A DNA stretch of 64,000 nucleotides from positions 17,230,790-17,294,789 of the forward strand of contig JABBOT010000009.1 in NCBI GenBank assembly GCA_016165875.1, written 5' to 3'. Positions within the stretch are counted from its first letter, which is position 1; each line of letters opens with the position of its first letter. Source of the DNA: Acanthopleura granulata (Eukaryota; Mollusca; Polyplacophora; Chitonida; Chitonidae). Positions 23,501-35,500 of this stretch are shown one piece after another. The position numbers and the translations under genes are program-made. Under the pieces are notes generated by a model, which searched no databases, was not told the DNA's origin, and worked only from the letters and a program-made list of their open reading frames with translations.

Positions 23501-26500
23501 TACTAGTGTACCGTCACTGTTCACATCAGGTGGAATACCAAACTTTAATCTCTCAAATGTTTGTTTTGTATTTCCCGCTGTAGGCTGATACTAGGCATGA
23601 TCGTTAGCACTGCTGTCCTCTCCATCTTCATAACGGCTGGGGTGACTGTCCTCATGATCCCTATTGTACGCAGTATCGTCGACAAGCTGGAAGGTGTGAA
23701 AGGTAGGTGTACAGTTTCGACAACAATCAGCAATTCCTTTTGTATGTACTGTATGTCCTTTTGTATGTCCTTGGTGCATTACGTTGTCCAATCTGCACAC
23801 CAAAGAAATGCAAAATGAAGCAATGTATCTGGGCAGAAAAGTCGCTTCTTCAAGCTGCATATCAAATAAAGGTCTCCAATCTGAACACCAATTGAATATC
23901 TTCTGTCTTCACGCCAAATGAACGTCTTCAATTTACACTCCCAATGAAAGTCTTCAATCACTGAAAGCTCTGCTCCCCCCCCACAAAACGATCGTATCTT
24001 ATCTGTACGCCAACTGAACAAAAAGGTAAGATAACCAATCTGCGCAGAAAAGGGAGGTCTCCAATTTGCACACGAAAGATGGGTCTCCAGTCTGGGAATT
24101 GAATGAAGATTTCCAATAGGTATATGAAATGAGGGTTTCCAATCTGCATGCTGAAGGCGGTTCCCCAATATGCATATTAAATGAAAGTCATCAGTCTGCA
24201 CACCAAAGAATGGTCTCTTGTCCTGACCGCAGTTGGACAATAAGATAAGGTATCCAGCCAAGACAGAAAAGTCTCCGAACTACTGATCAAATCACAGTGT
24301 GAATTCTGCACAAGATAAATCTAATCTGCTTACCAAAGAAAAGTGTCCCTTCTGGATAATCAAGGGAAGATATCTGTGAGATCGAGGATATTTGCCACGC
24401 TTACCACATTCACCCTCTGTCCCTTGCATTGTTTCATGTTATTGTGTACGTATGTTAAGTGTGATGACAACACAACATTCTGAGTAATTCTAGACCAGAG
24501 ACATCTAGTGTTATGGCATGTAACATCACCAAATTTTTTTTACCTCATTCCGCTTAAACTTTTATGTTAGGGGGAGTGTACATTGCTGTTTCTTAAATAC
24601 TTACCTGGACAGTAAGAATAAAACCCTAACTGAGGGAAATTGACTAGAGGCCGGATTTCACCGTTGACGTGTGACCATTTCCCAAATGTCACACTGTCGT
24701 GTTTGGTTTTACCCTGTATGCTGTAGTCTTTTATTGTTCATATCTTTAATCTCCGCTACTCGCTGTAGAGTTCGCATAGATGAGAACCGTCCTAGGTTTG
24801 CCCATTCACGATTACATGTATATTGGTTGGGGAACGAATTCCACTGAGATTCAGTTGACATGCGTAACATGAAACGGAGAGGAAACTTCCGGCTGAAGTA
24901 GTGTACTGACTTCGGAAGACTTGGGGTTTTTTCATCTGGCTTTTAAACTCATTTGAGCAGCAAGAAAGCTTTTCCAATGCTCCCGATTCATGCCCCTAAA
25001 CCTGGGCACTGAAGTGGCTTTGTGGAAGTCAGGCCAAGGCACTGTTAAAAAGCGATACAGTTCATGGTAAAATGATATGATAGGGTAGGCCTATTGAACA
25101 AAGGGGAGATAACCACATTGGTCACATCCATAATATCTTCAAGGGCCTTCGTGGCCTGGTGATTAGAGTGCTAGGGCTGTATGATGACTTGGGAGCCTCT
25201 CACCAATGCGGTCGACGTGAGTTCAAGCCCAGCGCATCCGGACTTCCTCTTCCGCCTTACAAGGGAATGTCCTTGATCTTGATGCTCTTCCCGGTTTCCG
25301 CCCATCATAATGCTGGCCTCCATCGTATAAGTGAACTATTCTTGAGTATCGCTTTAAATACCAATCAAATAAATGAATAATGAAATAAATGAAATCTATA
25401 TTTGTTGTAGAATCAAAGACCGAGGAAAATGAAACCAACGAAGAAGTCGGAAATGAAGACGAAGACTTTGCAGTGACTGTTACTACAGAGTAAGGCCCTT
25501 GTTCATTACTATTTGCTAATTTCATTAAGATGGTTTTGTAACTGGGGCTGAAGTGAAGATCTAGCTCATAAAAGTTTACTAATAATTTAAAAAATGATGA
25601 AATTTTGCCACTTTTTAATATAAAATTTTGAGTTTAAATTTGAATTTGAATTCTTTTTATATATGAAGACTGTTTCAACCAATGTTTGGAAAGTTAATAA
25701 AATTTAAAGTGGCTCAATGATGCCGATATTTTTTACAGCTCAACAAGCCTTGCCATAATCTTTCAAACTAGTCAAATGCTTTTGTAACCTTAAAATGATG
25801 AAATGTCACCAATTTTATGTCGTTAAACTGATAGAATAAAAAATTGCCACTTGGCTACGGTTTATGTGTTATCCTCGCTGGATGACAAATATCTGAGACA
25901 ACTCGTGGTAAATCAATCCAAAATGTTGAAATCAAAAATGCGGTAAAATGTTTCCTTATGGCTTATCTGTTCTTCTTTAAATGTACATCTTTATTCACTT
26001 AATATTATTTCTCTTGTTTGCTCCTAGAATATAAAAACATTTTATTTCATGATAATCAGCCTGTTTGTATCAAGGAATCCTTATATTCTACAACAAGATA
26101 GAGCTGTTGATAAATTGCTCATTATAGAGAAGATAATGAAACCAGAAAAAAGCCATAAATAATTGCTGACGAAAAATACCCGAGCAGTGACAGATTCAAA
26201 AGATGATTGCATGCATGGGTTGTTTTTTAAATACAATCAAAACGAGCAAACCCTGTTATGGTTATCGAAGAAGACGAATGGGAAAAATATAAATATAGCC
26301 GATCGAAAGTGATCTTACCTTAGAAATTTCTTAATGCTACAGAGGGTATAATTATGCTCGGTTTTTGTCTGCAGCTCAGAGCACGAGGAAGAGGTCAAAC
26401 GACTCTACAAAGCGTTCTGCCTTTGTATTTCTCATGGTACTTCCATTGGTTCCTCAATCATTCTCACAGGACACCCGTCTAACTTCGTATCTGTGGCGCT

Positions 26501-29500
26501 GATTGAGCAGTAAGTCACACCAGTGGACCCTTCTTTCGAAATGTGAATGGCCGCCGCGTGAAGAAGGACTTTAAGATCCAAAGTCAGGCTCCATACTCAA
26601 AATCACCAGCGGAATGCTCAGGTTTTACTCATTGTTTGACTGACATTTTATCAGTTTTTCCCACAACATATATTTGATTAATTAATGTGTAGCTAGCTGT
26701 ATTTCTAGACATAGAAGAAGCGGAGATGAACACAATAAAACTTGAATTCATTGCTCAGTGTCAGCCGCTTTTTCCTTTTCTTTTTGTATAGGATCTATGA
26801 GCCTTATGGGATTTCCTCCAAGCTATCGTTTGTGGGATGGCTTGTATACGCCGGTCCTGTTTGTGTGATTCTGTTATTACTGGCTTGGGTTTGGTACGTC
26901 ATCTTATTTCTCAGGGGAAAGTAAGTATTTTGCAATCTAATGTCATATATGAAAAAATAAATTATCCTTATTTGAGTGAACACTTCCACATGGCATGTGT
27001 GGTTGTCAGTTGGACAAATCATTACTCTGGTTACGACCCAGGTCATGATAGCAGGTTTTTTTATCACATCTTTCCTTGATTGTGTTAGTCACATCATCTC
27101 CTTGTTAGTGTTAGTCACATCATCTCCTTGTTTGTGTTAGTCACATCATCTCCTTGTTTGTGTTAGTCACATCATCTCCTTGTTAGTGTTAGTCACATCA
27201 TCTCCTTGTTAGTGTTAGTCACATCATCTCCTTGTTTGTGTTAGTCACATCATCTCCTTGTTAGTGTTAGTCACATCATCTCCTTGTTAGTGTTAGTCAC
27301 ATCATCTCCTTGTTTGTGTTAGTCACATCATCTCCTTGATTGTGTTAGTCACATCATCTCCTTGTTTGTGTTAGTCACATCATCTCCTTGTTTGTGTTAG
27401 TCGCATCATCTCCTTGTTAGTGTTAGTCACATCATCTCCTTGTTTGTGTTAGTCACATCATCTCCTTGTTAGTGTTAGTCACATCATCTCCTTGTTAGTG
27501 TTAGTCACATCATCTCCTTGTTTGTGTTAGTCACATCATCTCCTTGTTAGTGTTAGTCACATCATCTCCTTGTTTGTGTTAGTCACATCATTTCCTTGTT
27601 AGTGTTAGTCACATCATCTCCTTGTTTGTGTTAGTCACATCATCTCCTTGTTAGTGTTAGTCACATCATCTCCTTGTTAGTGTTAGTCACATCATCTCCT
27701 TGTTTGTGTTAGTCACATCATCTCCTTGATTGTGTTAGTCACATCATCTGCTTGTTTGTGTTAGTCACGTCATCTCCTTGTTAGTGTTAGTCACATCATC
27801 TCCTTGTTTGTGTTAGTCACATCATCTCCTTGTTAGTGTTAGTCACATCATCTCCTTGTTAGTGTTAGTCACATCATCTCCTTGTTTGTGTTAGTCACAT
27901 CATCTCCTTGTTTGTGTTAGTCACATCATCTCCTTGTTTGTGTTAGTCACATCATCTCCTTGTTTGTGTTAGTCACATCATCTCCTTGTTTGTGTTAGTC
28001 ACATCATCTCCTTGTTAGTGTTAGTCACATCATCTCCTTGTTTGTGTTAGTCACATCATCTCCTTGTTAGTGTTAGTCACATCATCTCCTTGTTAGTGTT
28101 AGTCACATCATCTCCTTGTTAGTGTTAGTCACATCATCTCCTTGTTAGTGTTAGTCACATCATCTCCTTGTTTGTGTTAGTCACACCATCTCCTTGTTAG
28201 TGTTAGTCACATCATCTCCTTGTTTGAGTTGGTAACATCATCTCCTTTTTTTGCGTCCTCTACATCATCTGTTTGTTTGTGTTAGACACATCATCTCCTT
28301 GTTTGTTTTAGTCGCATCGTCTGTTTGTTTTGAAAATCACATTTTCTCCTGGCTTGTGTTAATCATGTCGTCTGTTTGTTTGTAGTAGTCACATGATCTC
28401 TTCGTTTGTGTTAGTCACATCATTTCCTTGTTAGTGTTAGTCACATCATCTCCTTGTTTGTGTTAGTCACATCATCTCCTTGTTTTGTTAGTCTCATCCT
28501 GTCCTTGTTTTGTAAGTCACATTGTCTCCTTGTGGGTGTCTGTCACATCATCTCCATGTTTGTGTTAATTAGATCGTCCGTTTGTTTAGTAACATCGTCG
28601 TTTTGTTTGTGTTGGTCACATCTTCTTGTTTGTATAAGTTACATTGTCGTCTTGTTTGTTTTAGACACGTCTAAAATCGTCTTGATTGTTAGCCACATCA
28701 TCTCCCTGTTTGTATTAGACACGTCGCCTCCTTCTTTGTTTTAGTAACATCGTCGTCTTTCGTTTTTTGGTTTGTATTTTCTGGCCTGTTAGTCACTATG
28801 TATCGTTTCTAACACTGACAGAGGTCTTTGTCGGCGTTCTAAAGTGACTGCTGAGATGAAGAAGGCCGAGAAACAGGTTCGTCAGTATCTTAGCGAGGAG
28901 TACAAGAGCCTGGGCACAATCACGTGAGCCTTAAATATGTACCTGTCAATTTGACAATATGCGCAATAAGTAACACTCTGTTTGAAAATACCTTCACTGA
29001 CTTTTTCAGATACCCCTCCCCCTACCCACACCAAATTAACAGCCATCAAATATTTTGATTCTGTAGAGGATTTCATGGTCCATATTGATAATGTGTGTCA
29101 GCCGTGACGCTACGCCGACCTTTCTCTGGCTTTAAAGCAGAACTTAAATATGATGTTAGCTTACCTTTACAAAGGCACACATTGAGCTGAACATAAAGGT
29201 GTAAGAAATATTTTGAGACGTCACGGTTGACGCATGCTATCAATATGGTGCATAAAACCCACCATACAATCCAAACATTTGACTGCACTTTATTGGAAGG
29301 TATTTTTAAATACATTTTGTAAGGGTCCTTTCACTCATCATAACCTCATTTTTACAAGATCTTTCCCTTTAACACCTGGCACGACTTGGGCGAGTCTTTT
29401 GTTTGGTATGAGTATTGACAAATCTTGTTTTAATCAACATCAGTTCTAGATGGACAGTAGGAATGGATATAGATCGAGAGATAAAATGGACTTCATTGTT

Positions 29501-32500
29501 GCAGTTGCAATGATTTTGTTCATTATTTTGTCTCCGATGATACAAATGAGACCTTTTCCCTTTATTTACAGTTACCCGGAAGTCATGGTGGTGATTGCGA
29601 TGTTGTCCTTGATGATTCTGTTTATCACGGAAGATTTGTACTTTACCAAAGGTTGGGATTCCTGGTTTAAACCTGGGTACGAATTTGAGTTTACTGTAAG
29701 CGAAATATCCAAATCATATTCCAGGCCGTCCAGCGCTGAAACAATATCCAAAGTCATATGCACGACCACAGTTACAAAAATACGATTAGCACCACACTCA
29801 ATAAAATACATACTTATATAATTTTAACCGAAGACAGTCACCCCGAAGTGGAAGTAATAAACAGCATCCACATAAGTCGGCGAGAAATACATTTACGTGT
29901 GTGATATCCCATGGATACGGCGTCCAATTAAGCGGAACGGGTGAGTGACAGGCTACTAAAAAGAGTCCAGATCGCAGTAAAAACTCGTTGTTTCCTGCTG
30001 TGACGCCGGAGTACTTGTGTACTAGCTGTAAGTGTTTTGGAAGCGCACACACACACAAAGGTGTGACGTTCTATGTCTCGAAAGAAGAAAGTAGTACACA
30101 GATTTGGACCCTTTTGTTAAAAAGGCGGGATGGAATTTTACCAGTTCCCATTAGATACATATTTACAGGCCACATAGATGTTAGCGCAACACTATGATAA
30201 TAAGTTGTTATTAATGACTGATATGTTACTGGTTAGTTCTAAGTACACCACCGGAAATGAAAACATCGAAAGTGGCACCCGATTAATTAGAGAGAATGTA
30301 CACTGCAAATGGGCCTTTACCCGAGCAATGGCGTCTCGGGAACAAGCCGGACTGACTGCTGTTTCGCTACAATATTTTTTTATTTGATTGGTGTTTTACA
30401 CCGTACTCAAGAATATTTTACTTATACGACGACGGCCAGCATTATGGTGGGAGAAAACCTGGCAGAGACCGTGAGAAACCCACGACCATCCGCAGGTTGC
30501 TGGCATACCTTGCCACGTACGGCCGAAGAAGCAGCCAGCATGAGCTGGTCTTGAACTCACAACGACCGCATTGGTGGGGATCTTCGGGTCGTTATAATAT
30601 AGCAGTGCTACTTTACCAGTTTGCCCACAGATATTCACCTCAAATGCAGCGTCATCGCCGACTCCGAATGCCTTTACACAGCTACCACACCCTCGTCGTT
30701 TCGAGAGATTGACTCTATGTTGTAGTCCTTTGTACCCAATTCTTTTTGACAGGTTTGTTGGCACCGCTGAACCGGCCATATTGATTCTGACGCTCATGTT
30801 CATCATCCCCGCTAAATCTCCACGAGAGCTTCTGCGATGTGCAGAGAAAGGTGCTGTAACTGAAGAATAACATTTCATACGTATACTCTGTGTAGGCAAA
30901 TTGAATTGTTCTGTGTACACACCTGTTCCGGTGACTCACAATGTGAGTAACATATGTGACGGTATTTTGTGTACGCATATAAAGTGTACGTAAGCAAAGT
31001 TATGTGTGCAAGGTACACATCAGTGTGCCTGTGCTAATTCTCTACTGGGTTAATATGTGCCGTCTTGTATTGTATGTATTACATACAATTGCTTTTAGCG
31101 CCAAACGCCAATCAAATAAATAAGTAAACAAATTCCCTTTAAAGCGTACTTAATTAAAACCACATAACAGGGATCATGGTGGAACTGATACGCAATTCTT
31201 TGATTTCATTTTAAGGCAAAGAGGAATATTTATTTATTTATTTATTTATTTGATTGGTGTCTTACGCCATACTCAAGAATATTTCACTTATGCCATAGCA
31301 TTATGATGGCAGGAAACCGGACAGAACCCGGGGGAAACCCCGTACTATTCGCAAATTGCTGACGGACTTTCCCAAGTACTGCCGGAGAGGAAGCCAGCAT
31401 GAGCTGGGCTTGAACTCACAGCGACCGTATTGGAGAGAGGCACGGAGTCATAACGTCGCGCTGGCGCGCTGACCCCCTTGGCCACGGAGGCCCCCATAAT
31501 AATGTGAAATTTAAGACATTCGGACACCGCTAATTCGGTGGCGTTTCAAGTCGATAGTTCCAAAATCCATTTATAAAACAAAATTCCGAAGGATTGTTTA
31601 AGAAATAATATACTAAACAAACGATACAGAGGGATTTGTTTGTTCGGAACCTTCTGGGGCTTTTCAAAGGTAAATTTAATAAATTTTCACTCGCGTCAGA
31701 GTCAAAAGCCTGTCAGAAAATACATATATGCAGAATTCATTGCAGTCAAAATTTTAAAATGAAATTTAATTTTCTTAAGTTGACTTTATGGACCATATTG
31801 AACGTTTTAGGTCACATGAATACTACCTATTCACTTTCCTCCGTAAGATCTTGCCTCCGTATCTCTATGGACAGAAAGGCTTCAATTACATCGCTTGGTT
31901 GCGTGTAATCAAAATGGTATTGCAGCTTAAGCTTTCTAGGTTTAGGCCAGCAAGTGACTCTGACGCCATCTGACCTGGCATCATCGGAAGTGACGTCATC
32001 AACAATGCCTATATGGTCCCTGTAAAAGAAACATTAATATTTGATTACACTGAATTCTATGAAATTCTATGAACGTAAACAGAAGGACTTTCAGGTAAAC
32101 CTGAAGATTATGGTTGGACTTAATGCAAATTTAATCAGTTAACATTTCTTCGTCCCCGTTAAAATGTGATTTTAGGCAGTAAAATCCCTGATGGTGAGAA
32201 TTGATGTGTTGTTTTTATTATAGACAAGAAGAACAATCGGTTTGCGGCATTACTGTCTTGGCAGGACGTTAACAGAACTCTGCCATGGAGTATAATTCTT
32301 CTGATCGGGGCAGGGTTTGCTGTCATGAAGGCCTGCAAGGTAAGCTGAATGGATGTCACGTTAGTGCTGTGGATAGGCGGGGCTGGGTGGTTTGCTCTCA
32401 CGAAAGCCTGTAAAGTAAGCTCATTGGATGCCACATAGGTGCTTTTGGTGGATGTGACGGGGATTGCTCTCTTGGAGTTTGTGAAGCAATCTCACATTAC

Positions 32501-35500
32501 TGCTCCAGTTAGAGGGGAGTGGTTTGCTCTCACAAAAGCCTGTAAAGTCATCTCAAAGGATGTGGCATTAAATCCTTGGGTTATTGGGTCAATATGGATT
32601 GTCATTCATTGCCAATTGTCTATTATACTGCCTGCCTGCCCAGTCTTTGTTAGCAATTGTTTCAAAACGTACTTCTGCAGTTTTTGTCTGATTTCAGTGA
32701 AATTTGTAAAAGTAACAAGCATACATAATCGAAAGCATTATTTCTCATTTTCAACTGAACGTTGTCTGTTCGCCTCTGTCTTCCTTCAGTGGTGTGTGAT
32801 TTAAGTGAAGTTATCAATAAATATAGTTTTGTAGTTATAAAGAGTTCAAGCCCGTCTCATTCTGGCTTCCTCGAACGTGGAAGGTCTACCAGCAACCTTC
32901 GGGTGGTAGTGGGTTCAAGCAGGATATGCCCGGTTTCCTCCCACTGTAGTGCTAACCGCCGTCATATAATACAATTAATCTTTAATACTGCGTTAAAACA
33001 CCAATCAAATAAATAAATGAATAAAGTCAATGAAAACAAACGTGCATAGCTGATAATTTTATCCAAACCAGTCAAGAGTCACAGTCTCAGTTGAGATTCT
33101 AGTTATGTTTCTGTGCTTTTAACGCAAAATCACTATTTTTCATTTAGGTTTCTGGGCTCATGGATATTCTCGAAAAATCATTTAATGACATGTTCAAAGA
33201 CTTGGAACTCTGGGTGTTGACCCTGGTCGTAACTACGGTTGTAACTTTTCTGACGGAAATTGTCAGTAATACTGCCACACTTGTAACATTGGTGCCTGTC
33301 GTATCTAGATTGGTATGTTGTTTTATTTTTCAAAATGGTTTTACTTTGTTTTCATCTCTTCACTATTTGAATGCTTCATGATATATAGAAGAAGCCACAC
33401 AGATAACGGATGGAATCATGGTACTTTTGTAAGTCTTAGCTCGGCTGGTCTGATAAATCACTGGGTCCGCGACCTCGGAATGGTATTCATAACAATGCTG
33501 TAACTCCAGACAAATAAACATTAGGCATTCTAAAATAGAACTAATCCTACTTTCTTCGTCATGACGGACTTCTTTCGGCGATCAAGTCGTTTGGCTACTC
33601 GATCACGTGCAAGCATCACGTGATTTAAAATCATATAACGATTGAATATGTTGTCTTTGTCACACTACTGAGCACCGCTATGTTGTAACTTCTTCGTATA
33701 AAGCACATTCGTTTTCCTTCGCTGAAAATTCGTTTACTTTTGTTACACGTGTGATTCTAAGGTTTGAAGAGCTGTCTTAGTGTCATTTCACAAACTAGAC
33801 TTGTTATCTATTTCAGCTACTACAGGCTGGCTATGACCCGTTGGCTATAGCCTTCCCTATGGCACTCGCCACAAACTTTTCTTTCATGATGCCAATTTCC
33901 TCACCACCAAACGCAATCGCTTACTCCTTGGGATCTTTGAAGATAAAAGACATGGTGAGTAGTTCACATATCCCGTGAACACGACTTGATTCTTGTTTGT
34001 TGTGTGTGTATAGATTTACCTCGAATACTAAAGATTCTTTTCATCTATTTCATCGTGGTCAGTATTCTGGGTGGACGAAACTGGTGTACCCGGGGTAAAC
34101 CAAAGTAATGGCAAATTACTTTGTCCACATGCGATGCACAGATATTTATGCAAACCACTTTGGTGTACGACTCCCCAAACGGCCACACCAGTGTAGTCCG
34201 ACCAGCCATCGTCGACAGGGCAGGAACAAGCACTCTGAGAGCTGGTCGGCGCTTGCACCTGGATTACTCCACCAGTACCCACTCTTCAGTAAACCGACGT
34301 GGCAGTCCAAGAGTCTTGTGAGTTCACGCAACTTTAGATGAGACAGGGAGAGGACTCTTACAAACTAACGTGGGTCAAAAGGCGTGATTTCACGTTATCG
34401 GTAATTGCTGTACCTTGCATAGTCGGGACTGTGAGATCAACGTCGCTATGAGCATTTTCCGTAAAATCACGTCTTGCACCGCGTTAATATGCGAGAGAAT
34501 CCACCTTATCACGCTTGAACCTGTGTAAACTCCCAAGACCCCTGGAATGCCGTTTCGGCTAATTACCTTTTATTGCTGTCGTAATCATAATATATGTGCT
34601 CTTACCCACCCACCCCCCACCTTTCCACATACACACTTTGCAGTCAGAGCAGCAAAGAAGGAGTAAAGACTAATAAAATAAATGAAATGCCTCCTTCTCT
34701 ATTTTTTAAAAATCTTTCTTTTATCAGATGGACATATATATGTGTAGCCAACATAGTAACTAGATTAACATGGTTATTTTTTTATTAATAGTTACATGGG
34801 CATAGTTACATTGCAAGTATATTGCGATTAGCACTAGGTTCAAAAACTGTTCAAGGGTGTTACACTGGATTGGTATTAGCCTCGTATCTGACTCAAAACC
34901 AGCGTTAGTAAACCTCTCGGTTCAAATACAAAACGCTACAGACCGGAGAGTTGAACCAGTTTTGATTGACGTTATTTTTGTCCGAAGAATGTATATTTGA
35001 CAGTTGTGTTGTTGTTGTTGATAACTGTCGATATAATGGTAAGGTCACATCGTCCAAGAGCAAAATCCTACAAAGGAAGTCATTTCAAATCGTCCAAGAT
35101 ATATAAGGATGTTGTACACTCTCGTAGTGGATTTCAACTTGGTGCATGCAAACTACATGTATAATCAACCAAATACCTTCTTGCTTGCGCGGCTTGCGCC
35201 TACTTGATATACTTAACATTGCCTACGGGTTTAGTCAAATCTTACTAAAGTTCTTTCGACATATGGATACAAATACGTTGGAGGGGGTCATGATTAAACA
35301 CTTATAAAGACAACAGAACTCGGGCGCATATTTAAATCGACTTTATCACATTTTTATCCAGCATAAAGTGTTTTAGTAGGCATCAACACTTTCCACGTGA
35401 TCTCGACGAGGTTATCGAGGGTTGAAGGCCTGAGTAACTATTGTATTAGAAAAGTCCGTGGTTTTACCACACTGACACAGTTACTGCAGTCGCTTTAGTG

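Noticed and set aside
23779..24261. 160-residue minus-strand open frame
   Set aside because: It is antisense of the degenerate 26-bp minisatellite in intron 4.
27073..28780. Regular 26-base repeats as a CRISPR array
   Set aside because: There are no unique spacers; units are directly head to tail, and the locus is an intron of an animal gene.
30396..30920. 174-residue minus-strand open frame
   Set aside because: It is an antisense reading of gene 1 exon 10 and an inverted SINE.
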